Notes: a model not told the origin generated them from the letters alone. 64,000 bases of DNA from Picosynechococcus sp. PCC 7117 (GCF_001693275.1 NZ_CP016477.1:2170001-2234000), one strand, 5' to 3'; positions 1 to 9,796 are shown, numbered from the stretch's first letter. Program-made: numbers and translations.

Positions 1-1274
1 TGGAGCGCTTTAGAGAGCTTCTCCATATCTTGTTTGGTCTTCGGCTCGACGGCGACGGAAATGACAGGTTCTGGAATGTAGAGGGATTCGAGGATGATCG
101 GGTCATTTGCCTCGCAGAGGGTGTCACCAGTCATTGTGTCACGCATGCCGATGACGGCACCGAGATCGCCGGCACGAAGTTCGTCAACTTCAATCCGTTC
201 ATTGGATTTGAGGACAATTAGACGAGAAATTCGTTCTTTTTGGTCTTTTGTGGAGTTGTAGACATAGCTGCCTTTTTCGATAACGCCGGAGTAGACACGG
301 ATAAAACTGAGTCTACCGTAGGGATCAGAGGCGATCTTAAAGGCCAAAGCGGCAAAGGGGGCTTCGTCATCGGCTGGGCGATCGCCTAGGGTGCCATCGG
401 GGAGTTCCCCTTGGATGGGGGGGACATCTAGGGGGGAGGGCAGGTAATCGACAACGGCATCAAGGAGGAGTTGTACACCTTTGTTTTTAAAGGCAGAGCC
501 ACACAGCAAGGGAACAATCGTCCCGGCAATGGTTCCTTGCCGGAGTGCGGCCATGATTTCTGCTTCGGTAAAGGCTTCTCCTTCTAAATATTTTTCCAGG
601 AGGCTTTCGTCACTTTCGGCGATCGCCTCGATCATAATCGTGCGATATTCAGCGGCTTTATCTTGTAATGCTGCGGGAATTTCTGTGATTTCAATGTCCT
701 GACCAATATCATCTTTGTAGATATGGGCCCGCATTTTCACCAGGTCAATGATGCCTTGAAATTCGCTTTCGCTACCAATGGGAATCTGAATCGCGATGGC
801 ATTGGCTTTGAGGCGATCGCGGATTTGCTCATAAACTTTAAAGAAATTTGCGCCGGTGCGATCCATCTTATTGACGAAGGCAATCCGGGGCACGCGGTAC
901 CGGTCAGCCTGACGCCAAACGGTTTCTGATTGGGGTTGCACACCACCAACGGAACAAAAAACTGCGATTACACCATCGAGCACCCGCATCGAGCGCTCTA
1001 CTTCAATAGTGAAATCAACGTGTCCAGGGGTGTCAATAATATTAACTTTGTGGTTACGCCAGCTCGTGCTGATCGCGGCAGCGGTAATTGTAATGCCCCG
1101 CTCCCGTTCTTGTTCCATCCAGTCGGTCACTGCGTTGCCATCGTGAACCTCTCCGATCTTGTGGACAATCCCGGAGTAGAACAAAATTCTTTCAGTTGTC
1201 GTGGTTTTACCCGCATCAATATGCGCGGCAATGCCAATGTTACGGACTTGTTCTAGGGCGATGCTACGTGGCAC
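1..1274 (-). CDS. fusA: Elongation factor G, partial (C-terminal part beyond left edge)
   Basis: This is the ribosomal translocase GTPase. Reading the minus strand from a GTG start at 1274, the protein begins [20 protein letters not shown] and continues through the P-loop AHIDAGKTT and the stretch around [15 protein letters not shown], as expected for canonical EF-G. An AGGAGG Shine-Dalgarno core lies about 6 bases upstream of the GTG. About 424 of the roughly 690 codons are visible; domains IV and V lie outside the window. It follows rpsL and rpsG in the order of the bacterial str operon. A second, divergent EF-G-like gene lies at 12802-14829, so this one is the housekeeping copy. Confidence 0.97.
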   Translation of the reverse strand, partial: MPRSIALEQVRNIGIAAHIDAGKTTTTERILFYSGIVHKIGEVHDGNAVTDWMEQERERGITITAAAISTSWRNHKVNIIDTPGHVDFTIEVERSMRVLDGVIAVFCSVGGVQPQSETVWRQADRYRVPRIAFVNKMDRTGANFFKVYEQIRDRLKANAIAIQIPIGSESEFQGIIDLVKMRAHIYKDDIGQDIEITEIPAALQDKAAEYRTIMIEAIAESDESLLEKYLEGEAFTEAEIMAALRQGTIAGTIVPLLCGSAFKNKGVQLLLDAVVDYLPSPLDVPPIQGELPDGTLGDRPADDEAPFAALAFKIASDPYGRLSFIRVYSGVIEKGSYVYNSTKDQKERISRLIVLKSNERIEVDELRAGDLGAVIGMRDTMTGDTLCEANDPIILESLYIPEPVISVAVEPKTKQDMEKLSKAL

Positions 1275-1490
1275 GATGACCTCCTGCAAACTGATTTTCT
1301 AAAGGCGATCGCACAATCAAAAAAAATCTCTTTAAAGTGTGCACGCCGAAAAATGATGATGAAAACAGTTGCTTAATACTTCTTAGCAATGGCGACTCAT
1401 TATTATAGTCTTGCTGTTTCGTTTCGTCTAGCACCGGGGGATTTTTTGTTGTGAAAAACAAACTGAAATCTTCCCCGGCATAGATTGTTT

Positions 1491-1961
1491 TTAGTAGCGG
1501 TAGTGGGCAAAAGCCTTGTTCGCTTCCGCCATCCGGTGGGTATCTTCCCGCTTCTTGATGGCGCCGCCCGTTTCGTTGGCTGCATCCATCAATTCGTTGG
1601 CAAGCTTGATCGCCATGCTTTTACCGGAGCGTTGCCGAGCATAGCCGATTAACCAACGGAGGGCCAAAGCAGTACCCCGGCCTTGGCGGACTTCCATGGG
1701 CACCTGGTAGGTTGCGCCACCAACACGACGGGCCTTAACTTCCACGAGGGGAGTCAGGTTACGGATTGCTGTTTCAAAGACTTCGATGGGATCGCTGCCA
1801 GTTCTTTCTTTGATGATGTCGAGGGCATCGTAAACAATCCGTGCTGCCAAGGATTTTTTGCCGCTTTTCATCACACGGCGGATAGTCATGCTGAGAAGAC
1901 GGTTGTTGTACACGGCATCAGGCGGCACAACACGCTTTTTAGTAACTGAGCGACGAGACAT
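1491..1961 (-). CDS. rpsG: 30S ribosomal protein S7
   Basis: The 156-residue product is a full-length S7, which binds the 3' major domain of 16S rRNA and nucleates assembly of the 30S head. It has the family opening [10 protein letters not shown] and the conserved core [11 protein letters not shown] and [12 protein letters not shown]. The ATG at 1961 fits the usual N-terminus. It lies between rpsL (upstream, 225-bp gap) and fusA (downstream, 216-bp gap), the standard str-operon order, and is probably cotranscribed with both. The gaps contain no other convincing gene. Confidence 0.98.
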   Translation of the reverse strand: MSRRSVTKKRVVPPDAVYNNRLLSMTIRRVMKSGKKSLAARIVYDALDIIKERTGSDPIEVFETAIRNLTPLVEVKARRVGGATYQVPMEVRQGRGTALALRWLIGYARQRSGKSMAIKLANELMDAANETGGAIKKREDTHRMAEANKAFAHYRY

Positions 1962-2186
1962 ACTTTTCTATGCTTTTACAGATAGAGGGTTTTCTTAGGG
2001 TGGTTGCGCTAGGTGGCCTAGGCGCGATTTTTAAAATAGGGGCAGCAATTTTATATAAAGGGAACACTCCACCAGTAGTCGTGAGCTTTGGGAGGTTCGC
2101 AACAAGCTTAAATAAATTCAATGGAGAATCTAAATTCTAGGAAAAATTGGCGATCGCAACTCTTGCCAATCATTCAACCGGATAGA

Positions 2187-2561
2187 TTACTCTTTAGGAC
2201 GCTTAGCACCATATTTGGAGCGGCCTTGTTTCCGATCCTTAACGCCAGTCGCGTCGAGGGTACCACGGACAATGTGATAACGGACACCAGGTAAATCCTT
2301 CACACGACCGCCCCGGATGAGGACGACGGAGTGTTCTTGGAGGTTGTGACCGATGCCAGGAATGTAAGCGGTTACTTCAAAGCCAGAAGTCAAACGTACA
2401 CGAGCCACCTTCCGAAGCGCAGAGTTCGGCTTCTTGGGGGTAGTGGTATACACACGGGTGCAAACGCCACGACGCTGGGGGCATTGCTTAAGAGCGGGGG
2501 ACTTAGTCTTTTTCTTGAGCTTGTAGCGCTCTGAACGAATAAGCTGTTGGATAGTTGGCAT
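2187..2561 (-). CDS. rpsL: 30S ribosomal protein S12
   Basis: S12 sits at the decoding centre and is the site of classical streptomycin-resistance changes. The 124-residue product begins [14 protein letters not shown] and carries the signature [15 protein letters not shown] and the basic C-terminal tail. I chose the ATG at 2561. A TTG two codons upstream would add only two residues that are absent from S12 proteins. It is the first gene of the str operon in this window. The promoter should lie in the 80-bp gap between it and the IscA-like gene. Confidence 0.98.
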   Translation of the reverse strand: MPTIQQLIRSERYKLKKKTKSPALKQCPQRRGVCTRVYTTTPKKPNSALRKVARVRLTSGFEVTAYIPGIGHNLQEHSVVLIRGGRVKDLPGVRYHIVRGTLDATGVKDRKQGRSKYGAKRPKE

Positions 2562-2643
2562 GGACAATTGCCCTACGCGGATGGTTTAACGTAGGTCATT
2601 AACATTGACAAATTACAATCTTAGTGACAAAGATCGGCTACTG

Positions 2644-2973
2644 TCAAGGTTCTTTCTGAAAGGACTGACCACAGTTGCAGGTTTTGATTGTGTGGGGATT
2701 TTTAAACCGAAAGCTTCCCCCCATTAAATCTTCGGAGTAGTCAATGCTGAGGTCTTTGAGCTGCTCGACATCATTGTGATTAATCAAGATGTTGATATTG
2801 CGGATCGTTTCTTGGCGATCGCCGCTCTGGGGTTCAGCATCTAGAGAAAATTGGTAGATGTAGTCTAAACAGCCGCCAGACTGCACAGTGATCCGGAGAT
2901 AACTATCAGTCGCTTGACGACTACGCTGGATACGTTTAATTTCTTGGGCGGCGCTCGGAGTGATTTGAATCAT
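2644..2973 (-). CDS. A-type iron-sulfur carrier (HesB/IscA/SufA family)
   Basis: A-type carriers bind Fe-S clusters or iron and pass them to apoproteins. The 109-residue product from the ATG at 2973 begins MIQITPSAAQEI and carries the three family cysteines: C35 in GGCLDY, and C99 and C101 in the C-terminal TCNCGQSF. A TTG start at 3003 would add ten non-conserved residues. The first Cys context (GGC-L-D) differs slightly from the usual SGC-S-G. The gene lies just downstream of the cupin gene (gap about 33 bp) and may be cotranscribed with it. Whether it is IscA or SufA cannot be settled from sequence alone. Confidence 0.9.
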   Translation of the reverse strand: MIQITPSAAQEIKRIQRSRQATDSYLRITVQSGGCLDYIYQFSLDAEPQSGDRQETIRNINILINHNDVEQLKDLSIDYSEDLMGGSFRFKNPHTIKTCNCGQSFQKEP

Positions 2974-3006
2974 TTCAAAAAAAGAAAAGCCAATGGTAAC
3001 CAAGCT

Positions 3007-3402
3007 CTACTGGCGAGCATAGTCATCCTGGAAGCGAATAATATCATCTTCGCCCAGGTACTCACCATTCTGCACTTCGATCAAGATCAAGGGCACAACG
3101 CCAGGATTTTGGAGGCGATGCTTGGTACAGGCCGGGACGTAGGTGGATTGGTTTGGGGTCAGGAGTTCAGTTTTGTCGCCACATTCAACGTGGGCCGTTC
3201 CAGACACAACGATCCAATGTTCACTACGATGGTGGTGCATCTGGAGACTGAGGCGATGACCGGGTTTCACTTCGATGCGTTTGATTTTGTAGCCTGGCCC
3301 TTCATCGAGAATCGTAAAAGTACCCCAGGGTCGAGAATCAGTGGGGCATGGTTGAGTTGGGGCCGTGGTGGTAGAGCTGCTGGATTGTCCCGTCAAGATC
3401 AT
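3007..3402 (-). CDS. Cupin protein, mannose-6-phosphate isomerase type II C-terminal-like
   Basis: The product is a single cupin domain of about 131 residues. It contains the RPWGTFTIL opening, KPGHRLSLQMHHHRSEHW and the GTAHVECGD strand typical of the isomerase half of bifunctional ManC/AlgA-type enzymes. The His cluster in QMHHHRSEHW is the predicted metal site. Stand-alone versions interconvert mannose-6-P and fructose-6-P for nucleotide-sugar synthesis; that specificity is inferred from the family. The start may be the ATG at 3402 or the GTG at 3408, and no strong ribosome-binding site distinguishes them. It lies between tadA and the IscA-like gene on the same strand. Confidence 0.82.
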   Translation of the reverse strand: MILTGQSSSSTTTAPTQPCPTDSRPWGTFTILDEGPGYKIKRIEVKPGHRLSLQMHHHRSEHWIVVSGTAHVECGDKTELLTPNQSTYVPACTKHRLQNPGVVPLILIEVQNGEYLGEDDIIRFQDDYARQ

Positions 3403-3454
3403 GGGCACTCAAAAACCGTAGATGACAACATAAATACTTGCCTCCCATTATGCG

Positions 3455-3931
3455 TCAGGGACGGCAATTGTGTTGAAACCAATTCTGGAGAAGTTGCCGA
3501 CATTCCATTGCTGCGATCCCACCAAGAACTGGGAAAGAATGATTAGAAAAGGGAGCATCGGGAAAATTAGCCATACTGCGTAGAGCGCCTGCTTTCGGAT
3601 CATCAGCACCATAAACGACTTGCTTAAGACGGCTGTGAATCATCGCTCCGGCACACATGGGACAGGGTTCGAGGGTGACATAGAGGGTGCAGTCCTGGAG
3701 ATGCCAATCTTGGCGCATCTGGCTGGCAGCACGGATCACCAGCATTTCGGCGTGGGCGGTGGGATCTTGGGTTTTTTCTTTACGATTACCACTCTGGGCA
3801 AGGCATTGATTTTTGCCATCAACAATCACAGCACCGACGGGGATTTCTCCGGATTGTCCGGCAACTTTTGCGAGGGCGATCGCCTTTTGCATCCAGTGAT
3901 AATGGCGTTGATATTCTACTTGGGTAATCAC
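3455..3931 (-). CDS. tadA: tRNA-specific adenosine deaminase
   Basis: TadA deaminates A34 of tRNA-Arg(ACG) to inosine. The 158-residue product shows the zinc-deaminase motifs: H60-A-E62 with E62 as proton shuttle, and P-C90-P-M-C93 as the remaining zinc ligands. The start is a GTG at 3931. It overlaps the TGA stop of the upstream glutaredoxin gene by four bases (GTGA), which points to translational coupling. The length and motif spacing are normal for bacterial TadA. Confidence 0.93.
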   Translation of the reverse strand: MITQVEYQRHYHWMQKAIALAKVAGQSGEIPVGAVIVDGKNQCLAQSGNRKEKTQDPTAHAEMLVIRAASQMRQDWHLQDCTLYVTLEPCPMCAGAMIHSRLKQVVYGADDPKAGALRSMANFPDAPFSNHSFPVLGGIAAMECRQLLQNWFQHNCRP

Positions 3932-4233
3932 TGGCGTAGTAATACGTTTAGTTCGCCTTTTTGTTCAAGGGCAAATAAATCTGTGCAACCGCCGATGTGG
4001 GCATTGTTAATGAAAATCTGGGGGACAGTACGCTTGCCATTGGCCCGCTCTGCCATTTTTTTACGGGCAATCTCATCCCCATCAATTTTGTATTCCGTGA
4101 AATGTACCCCTTTAAAAAAGAGCAACATTTTCGCTGCAATGCAGTAGGGACAAGTCCGCCAAGTATAAATTTCAACCTTGGCATGAATCCCCGTTGCTTT
4201 TTTTCCAAATAGCGACTTTAGGCAATCAAACAT
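3928..4233 (-). CDS. grxC: Glutaredoxin (GrxC type)
   Basis: This is a glutathione-dependent thiol-disulfide oxidoreductase of about 101 residues. It has the dithiol active site C28-P-Y-C31 within TWRTCPYC, the cis-Pro context RTVPQIFI and the glutathione-binding HIGGCTDLFAL. I prefer the ATG at 4233 because a GGGAG sequence lies about ten bases upstream and because the extra N-terminal residues from ATG 4287 are not glutaredoxin-like. A roughly 18-residue N-terminal extension before the glutaredoxin fold remains. It is translationally coupled to tadA downstream. Confidence 0.9.
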   Translation of the reverse strand: MFDCLKSLFGKKATGIHAKVEIYTWRTCPYCIAAKMLLFFKGVHFTEYKIDGDEIARKKMAERANGKRTVPQIFINNAHIGGCTDLFALEQKGELNVLLRQ

Positions 4234-4287
4234 TTTTTGACATTCTCCCATACCCTTAATTATTGCTCTGCCGCCAATTATGCCCAT

Positions 4288-4485
4288 TCACACTCAACAT
4301 AGGACTGACAAAGTCAATGGACTTAAGGTTAAACTTTAGAATACTTTAAACACTGCTGATCCTAAGGGAAAATTCTATCTGAGCCATGCGAGCGAGTGGC
4401 ATGATGACCGGATCGATATATTTCTAGATCAGCCACAATATATTTTTAATCACCTTTCTCTGGACATTAACTCAACAGCAAAACT
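4288..4485. promoter_or_regulatory. Divergent promoter region between grxC and ahcY
   Basis: This 198-bp AT-rich spacer separates the divergent grxC and ahcY genes and must hold both promoters. It contains small inverted repeats, for example CATGC/GCATG around 4387-4405 and GATC/GATC around 4413-4430. I could not match it to an S-adenosylhomocysteine riboswitch or another known RNA class, so no specific element is claimed. Confidence 0.4.
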
Positions 4486-5862
4486 ATGAGCACTTCAACC
4501 CTCACCCGTGACTACAAGGTCGCCGATATTAATTTGGCAAGCTGGGGCCGCAAGGAAATTGCGATCGCCGAAGGCGAAATGCCCGCCCTCATGACCATCC
4601 GGAAAAAATACAGTGCAAGCAAGCCCTTAGCTGGGGCAAAGATTATTGGCTGTATCCACATGACCATTCAGACGGCGGTGCTGATTGAAACCCTGGTCGA
4701 ACTGGGGGCCGAAGTGCGTTGGTCATCTTGTAATATTTTCTCTACCCAAGACCATGCCGCAGCGGCGATCGCCGAGGCAGGCGTACCCGTCTTTGCGTGG
4801 AAAGGGGAAACCGAAGAAGAATACATGTGGTGCATTGAGCAGACCTGCCGCACCCCTGACGGCGAACTTTGGGATGCCAATATGATCCTCGACGATGGTG
4901 GTGACCTGACAGGCTACATCCACACTACCTATCCCGAAATGCTCTCCCGCATCCATGGCGTCACCGAAGAGACCACCACTGGCGTCCATCGTCTCTACGA
5001 AATGCTCGAAAAGGGCGAACTAAAAATCCCCGCCATTAACGTTAACGACTCCGTTACCAAAGCGAAAAACGACAACAAGTATGGGTGCCGCCACAGCTTA
5101 AACGATGCGATTAAACGCGCCACTGACCACCTCCTCGCCGGGAAAAAAGCCCTGGTGATTGGGTATGGCGATGTGGGCAAAGGCTCGGCTGCGTCCCTCC
5201 GTCAGGAAGGCATGATCGTCAAGGTCACTGAAGTTGACCCCATCTGCGCGATGCAGGCTTGTATGGATGGATTTGAAGTGGTTTCACCCTTCGTTAACGG
5301 CATCAACAATGGGCCAGAAAGCATCAATAAAGATCTCTTGGCGAATACGGATCTCTTGGTGACGGCCACCGGTAACTTTAATGTTTGCGATGCCAACATG
5401 CTCGCTGCCCTAAAGCCCAGTGCAGTGGTTTGCAACATTGGTCACTTTGATAATGAGATTGACACTGCTTACATGCGGAAAAACTGGCAGTGGGAAGAAA
5501 TCAAGCCCCAAGTCCATAAGGTTTATCGTAGTGATGACCCCCAGGACTTTTTGATTCTCTTGGCGGAAGGTCGTTTGGTTAACCTGGGGAATGCGACGGG
5601 GCACCCCTCCCGGATTATGGATGGTTCGTTTGCTAACCAAGTTCTCGCGCAAATGTTCTTGTTCGAGCGCCAGTTTGCTAACCAAGATCCCAGTGAACGC
5701 AAGATTACGGTTGAGGTGTTACCGAAGCATCTTGATGAGGAAGTGGCTCGCTACATGGTGCAAGGTTTTGGCGGCGTGATCACCCAACTCACCCAAACCC
5801 AAGCGGATTACATCCATGTGCCTGTGGCAGGGCCTTTCAAAACGGAAAGCTATAAGTACTAA
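4486..5862 (+). CDS. ahcY: S-adenosylhomocysteine hydrolase
   Basis: The enzyme cleaves S-adenosylhomocysteine to homocysteine and adenosine, relieving product inhibition of methyltransferases. The 458-residue product has the expected substrate-domain segments ([37 protein letters not shown]) and the NAD-binding loop GYGDVGKG at residues 226-233. It ends in the C-terminal tail that inserts into the partner subunit ([13 protein letters not shown]). It is monocistronic: divergent from grxC and followed by a strong terminator at 5898-5924. Confidence 0.98.
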   Translation: MSTSTLTRDYKVADINLASWGRKEIAIAEGEMPALMTIRKKYSASKPLAGAKIIGCIHMTIQTAVLIETLVELGAEVRWSSCNIFSTQDHAAAAIAEAGVPVFAWKGETEEEYMWCIEQTCRTPDGELWDANMILDDGGDLTGYIHTTYPEMLSRIHGVTEETTTGVHRLYEMLEKGELKIPAINVNDSVTKAKNDNKYGCRHSLNDAIKRATDHLLAGKKALVIGYGDVGKGSAASLRQEGMIVKVTEVDPICAMQACMDGFEVVSPFVNGINNGPESINKDLLANTDLLVTATGNFNVCDANMLAALKPSAVVCNIGHFDNEIDTAYMRKNWQWEEIKPQVHKVYRSDDPQDFLILLAEGRLVNLGNATGHPSRIMDGSFANQVLAQMFLFERQFANQDPSERKITVEVLPKHLDEEVARYMVQGFGGVITQLTQTQADYIHVPVAGPFKTESYKY

Positions 5863-5897
5863 AGCTTGATTTCTTTTTAACTTGAATAACCATGACA

Positions 5898-5924
5898 GGG
5901 GTTGACCCAGATCAACCCCTTTTT
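5898..5924 (+). terminator. Rho-independent terminator of ahcY
   Basis: An eight-base-pair stem GGGGTTGA/TCAACCCC (5898-5905 with 5912-5919) is followed directly by TTTTT. It lies 35 bases after the ahcY stop and before the convergent dihydroorotase-like gene. Confidence 0.88.
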
Positions 5925-5935
5925 GAGGGCGGGTT

Positions 5936-7201
5936 TTAACCTAAAAATGTATTGATCACTTTGCCCGTGAGCGTTTTTTGCCACCAGGGAGTATTGGTTT
6001 GGGGACAGTGGAGATTTTCGTGGTTAACCTGCCAGGTTTTGCTGGGGTCAAAGAGGATTAGGGGTTGGCAATTTTCGGGAGTAATCGCCTTTATTTCCTG
6101 ACCTAAGCATTTCTGGGGATTGGTACTGAGGGCTTGCCAAAGTTGGAGGGGTTGCCATTCTTGGGAGACAACAAAATTTTGCCAGAGGATTGGCAGGGCA
6201 ATTTCTAAACCAATCACACCGGGAGGGGCTTCGGCAAAGCTGACGGTTTTTTCTTCGTAGAGATAGGGTTGGTGGTCAATGGCGATCGCCTCAAGGACCC
6301 CAGTTTTCACGCCCTCGATTAAAGCCTGTTGATCTTCGGGATTACCAAGGGGTGGATCTAGGCGGAGATTCGGGTCATAGGTACTGAGGGCCTTCGTATT
6401 CCAGAGCAGATGCATCCAAGAAACACTGGCAGTAATTGGCAATCCTCGCTGTTTGGCTTCCGCAATTAAGGCGACCCCCCGGGCGGTGGAGATGCGCATA
6501 AGATGGACAGGGGTTTTCAGTTCGGCCACCAGTTCACAGATCGAGGCGATCGCCGTGGTTTCTACTGAGACTAATTCCTCCACGAGGCCATAGGCTAAAC
6601 TCACTTTGCCGTAGCGGGCCGTTCCCCCGTTATGGAGGGCTAAATTTTGCGGGTAGAGGGCGATGGGTCGGTGATGGGGGCGTAAATATTCAAGGGTACG
6701 CCGCAGCAGAAGCCAATTGCTTAGTGCTTGGCCGTCGCTAAATCCGGCAATGTTTGCGGTCGCGAGTTCTCCTAATTCCGTGAGACTTTCCCCTTGGCAT
6801 TTTTTCGTCAGGGCAGCCCAGGGTAAAAAATTTGGTTTGGGGCCGGGTAATTGCTGGATGAGTTGTTGAAAGCTTTGCAGTTGGCCAAGATTATCGAGGG
6901 GAGGCTGAGTCTTCGGCAAAATCCCCATTTGGGTAAACCCCCCGGCGAGGGCACCTTGGGCGAGTTGCTTTAATGTTTCACGGGCTTCGTACCCAGGTTC
7001 ACTACTGTGGCTATAAAGATCCACTAAACCGGGCACCAAGATCAGGTCTTCGGCTTCGATGGATTCTACTGCGGCGGGGAGATCTGACAATTGGGGGGCG
7101 ATCGCCTGGAGCTGACCATCCTTAAACCAGACATCTTGGCGATGATCCAAGTTGGCCACGGGATCCAGAACCCGCACCTGCCGTAAAACAACGTTATCCA
7201 T
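5936..7201 (-). CDS. Dihydroorotase-like protein with degenerate metal site (pseudo-DHOase)
   Basis: The 421-residue product has the amidohydrolase layout of class I dihydroorotase: an N-terminal beta region, VPGLVDLYSHSSEPG, a PKTQP segment and a C-terminal barrel. However, the metal ligands are largely lost. The usual D-x-H-x-H is D61-L-Y63-S-H65. The second conserved His region reads ALYPQN (Y183), and the later His is R236 in HLMRIST. Only H65 and D309 (AIDHQP) remain clear. Inactive dihydroorotase homologues that act as structural partners of aspartate transcarbamoylase are known in other bacteria; a similar role here is inference. An intact class II PyrC lies at 26156-27196. I chose ATG 7201 because the family N-terminus starts there; the longer upstream extension is not conserved. 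Confidence 0.85.
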   Translation of the reverse strand: MDNVVLRQVRVLDPVANLDHRQDVWFKDGQLQAIAPQLSDLPAAVESIEAEDLILVPGLVDLYSHSSEPGYEARETLKQLAQGALAGGFTQMGILPKTQPPLDNLGQLQSFQQLIQQLPGPKPNFLPWAALTKKCQGESLTELGELATANIAGFSDGQALSNWLLLRRTLEYLRPHHRPIALYPQNLALHNGGTARYGKVSLAYGLVEELVSVETTAIASICELVAELKTPVHLMRISTARGVALIAEAKQRGLPITASVSWMHLLWNTKALSTYDPNLRLDPPLGNPEDQQALIEGVKTGVLEAIAIDHQPYLYEEKTVSFAEAPPGVIGLEIALPILWQNFVVSQEWQPLQLWQALSTNPQKCLGQEIKAITPENCQPLILFDPSKTWQVNHENLHCPQTNTPWWQKTLTGKVINTFLG

Positions 7202-7366
7202 TGCCGCGCTTACCACCGAAATATTCCCCTTCCATGAAAATCCGTCCCCCATTCTACTGTTTCTGCCCCAAATCCCCCTGGACTTTGTGAAATTCAACAA
7301 CATTTACGACAAAAGCGAATCGGTCTCACTATGATGATTTTGTGGTGATTTTGGAGTGAATCAAAA

Positions 7367-7966
7367 ATGAGTGCATTGCGAGTGGGCATTGCGGGGCCAG
7401 TGGGGTCAGGGAAAACAGCCCTTTTGGATGCCCTATGTAAGGCCCTACGCGACCAATATGCGATCGCCGTCGTCACCAATGACATTTACACCAAAGAAGA
7501 CGCCCAGTTTTTAACCCGCTCCGGCGCACTCCCCCCAGAACGCATTATGGGAGTTGAAACAGGAGGCTGTCCCCACACGGCGATCCGCGAAGATGCGTCC
7601 CTCAATTTGGCGGCGATCGCCGAACTCGAAGAAAAATTTCAGCCCTTGACCCTGATGTTCGTTGAAAGTGGGGGCGATAATCTGGCGGCGACCTTTAGCC
7701 CGGAACTCGTGGATGTGACGATCTATGTGATTGACGTGGCCGCAGGCGACAAAATTCCCCGTAAAGGTGGCCCTGGAATCACCAAATCGGATCTGTTGGT
7801 CATTAACAAAATCGATTTAGCCCCAGCAGTGGGCGCTGACCTAGACGTGATGGATCGCGATGCAAAAAAAATGCGGGGGGATAAGCCCTTTATTTTCACC
7901 AATCTCAAGACCCAAACTGGCTTAGAAGCGGTGCTTGATTTCATCAAAAAACATATTCTTGAGTAG
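7367..7966 (+). CDS. ureG: Urease accessory GTPase UreG
   Basis: UreG is the GTPase that drives nickel insertion into urease together with UreD, UreE and UreF. The 199-residue product has the P-loop GPVGSGKT at residues 10-17, the nickel-binding Cys-Pro-His in [13 protein letters not shown], and the NKIDLAP base-recognition motif. A GGAG Shine-Dalgarno sits about ten bases before the ATG. No other urease gene is adjacent; ureD is 40 kb away at 47493-48350. The gene is divergent from the dihydroorotase-like gene. Confidence 0.97.
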   Translation: MSALRVGIAGPVGSGKTALLDALCKALRDQYAIAVVTNDIYTKEDAQFLTRSGALPPERIMGVETGGCPHTAIREDASLNLAAIAELEEKFQPLTLMFVESGGDNLAATFSPELVDVTIYVIDVAAGDKIPRKGGPGITKSDLLVINKIDLAPAVGADLDVMDRDAKKMRGDKPFIFTNLKTQTGLEAVLDFIKKHILE

Positions 7967-8133
7967 TGTAAAAAACAAAATAATACTAATTTAAAGAACT
8001 AATTTTTTTGTCTTCCAAATGAATTTATAAGTATTTTTAAAATTGCTTTTGATGGCATTTTCACATAATCATCCAACTCAAACAATGGTGGCTTTTTAGG
8101 CGATTTGAAAAGTAAAAGAAGCCTCTTCTAATA

Positions 8134-8895
8134 ATGTCTTACTTTTTTGCCTGGTTTATCGGTTTTTGGTTCATTCTCTTTGGGGGAATGCTCCTCAAAG
8201 CAACTATTGGTCAGCAACTACGTCCTTTGCTGAGCTACCGTAAGCCTCCCCTGGGCCAAATTCGCCCTGGTGAGAAAATTTATTTTCAGGGACAATATAG
8301 CGTTGGCAAAAGTATTCTTTCTCCCTTAACAAAAACGACCTGTCTAAGATGGCAATTGACGGTGATAGAAACGCGAGGAAAACAGTCGAGACGCCTCATC
8401 GATCAAACTTCTCAAAGCACTTTTTTTGTCGCCGATCAACAACAAATCCTAGAAGTGCTCCCCCGTCAGCAACGCTCTGGCACGGCGATCGCCATCGGGA
8501 AAAGTCGAGTTGTGCTGTCGTCTCCCCAGCAGGAACTGGATAACTACGTGGGCCTCGGCAAATGCCATTACCAAGTGCAGCAAAACATTTTCATGCCCCT
8601 CAAAGATCCCCAGGCGATCGCCTTTTTAGAAGCGAATCACATTAACCCCAGAGGCCCCCTAGGAAATCATCGGGGGCTGGTTTTGCGGGAATACATTTGG
8701 GTGGCGGGGGATCCGGTTTATATCTATGGCAAGCTGATCCGGCGCGATCGCCAGCACAAAATCCTCATCCCTTGGGTGATTACCCACCAACCCCGCGCCC
8801 GTATCGTGATCATTTTGGGGAGCTTAGGGCTAATTGGTTTGGGTTTATTAATTGCAGGGATTACGGTGATTCTTCAGGGGGGGTTGCCGCTTTAG
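8134..8895 (+). CDS. Membrane protein with GIDE-like domain
   Basis: The 253-residue protein has a transmembrane helix near residues 3-22, a soluble beta-rich region, and a second helix near 226-247. This matches the topology of the GIDE domain first described in the mitochondrial MUL1/MAPL ubiquitin ligase. The C-terminal soluble part has the family-like run LREYIWVAGDPVYIYGKL. There is no RING finger, so ubiquitin-ligase activity is not implied. The function is unknown. The last 35 bases overlap the convergent lipid-kinase gene. Family assignment is from remembered pattern, not a search. Confidence 0.65.
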   Translation: MSYFFAWFIGFWFILFGGMLLKATIGQQLRPLLSYRKPPLGQIRPGEKIYFQGQYSVGKSILSPLTKTTCLRWQLTVIETRGKQSRRLIDQTSQSTFFVADQQQILEVLPRQQRSGTAIAIGKSRVVLSSPQQELDNYVGLGKCHYQVQQNIFMPLKDPQAIAFLEANHINPRGPLGNHRGLVLREYIWVAGDPVYIYGKLIRRDRQHKILIPWVITHQPRARIVIILGSLGLIGLGLLIAGITVILQGGLPL

Positions 8896-9796
8896 GGGGA
8901 AGCTGCACCCAGAGGCTCCGGGGTACCGCCGCAAACTGGGCCGTGGTTATTTCCTCTAGCAATTCTCCGTCTAAGAGTAGAGCCTGGGGCGACATGGTGG
9001 TTACTGTTAACTCGGCGGTGCGCCAAGATTGGATATGGGGATGATCAGCGGGATTGTCTTGGAGAGCTGCCTGGAACAATTCGTAGGACGCACTGAGCAA
9101 ACCAAAAAGCTCTCCCTCGTCAGCCATGGTGAGAACGGTGACATCGAGTAGGGCATCTTGACCTGATGCCCCGCCTGTTCCCTGGGCCAAAATCGAGGTA
9201 CTGGGCGCTAAGTTCGCTACGGTGATCGCGAGCACGTCGTCAAAGGTTTGTTGGCGATCGCCAAAATCGAGGGTCGCCTGGAAGGGTTGCAGCTTTTGCA
9301 GTTGTTGTACTGCCGTGGACAAATAGGCAAAGAAACCAAACCGTTGTTTACTATCCCGGTCAGTTTCGCCAATGGTCGCCGCCTCTAGGCCAATCCCAGC
9401 CAAAAGAATCATCGGTTGACCATTGCAGGTGGCGCAGTCGATCTGTTGGGGCTGTCCCTGCAAAATCACATCACAGGCTTGGTCGATAGCTGTGGGAATA
9501 TCTAAGGCCGCCGCGAAGGCATTGGCCGTCCCCCGGGGAATAACGGCCAGGGGAATATTACTGTGCATCAAAACTGTCGCCACCGCTGAAACAGTGCCGT
9601 CGCCCCCAGACGCAATGATGAGATCAGCTCCCTGGGCGATCGCCGTTTCTGCCAAGGCCGTCGCACTTTCTTCGGGGGAGGTAAATTGAACCTCAAGCTC
9701 AACCTGATCGAGGAGCTTGGCTCGAATTTGTTCCAGTTCCTGGGGGGCATGGCCCGCACCGGATACCGGATTAAAAATGAGATGCACTTTTTTCAT
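8861..9796 (-). CDS. Diacylglycerol/sphingosine-kinase-like lipid kinase (DgkB/YegS family)
   Basis: The 311-residue product carries the NAD-kinase/diacylglycerol-kinase fold signatures: FNPVSGAG near the N-terminus, the nucleotide-binding loop GGDGT at residues 64-68 and IPRGTANAFA. Members phosphorylate diacylglycerol or related lipids. The exact substrate here cannot be read from sequence. The ATG at 9796 gives the standard KKVHLIFNP start. The gene overlaps the tail of the convergent GIDE-like gene and heads a minus-strand neighbourhood with the DUF2103 gene and clpS upstream. Confidence 0.88.
   Translation of the reverse strand: MKKVHLIFNPVSGAGHAPQELEQIRAKLLDQVELEVQFTSPEESATALAETAIAQGADLIIASGGDGTVSAVATVLMHSNIPLAVIPRGTANAFAAALDIPTAIDQACDVILQGQPQQIDCATCNGQPMILLAGIGLEAATIGETDRDSKQRFGFFAYLSTAVQQLQKLQPFQATLDFGDRQQTFDDVLAITVANLAPSTSILAQGTGGASGQDALLDVTVLTMADEGELFGLLSASYELFQAALQDNPADHPHIQSWRTAELTVTTMSPQALLLDGELLEEITTAQFAAVPRSLWVQLPPKAATPPEESP

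Noticed and set aside
481-1256. Plus-strand frames opposite fusA
   Set aside because: They are antisense shadows of the canonical EF-G reading frame.
4288-4485. Possible SAH riboswitch before ahcY
   Set aside because: No conserved core is visible and the gap is AT-rich.
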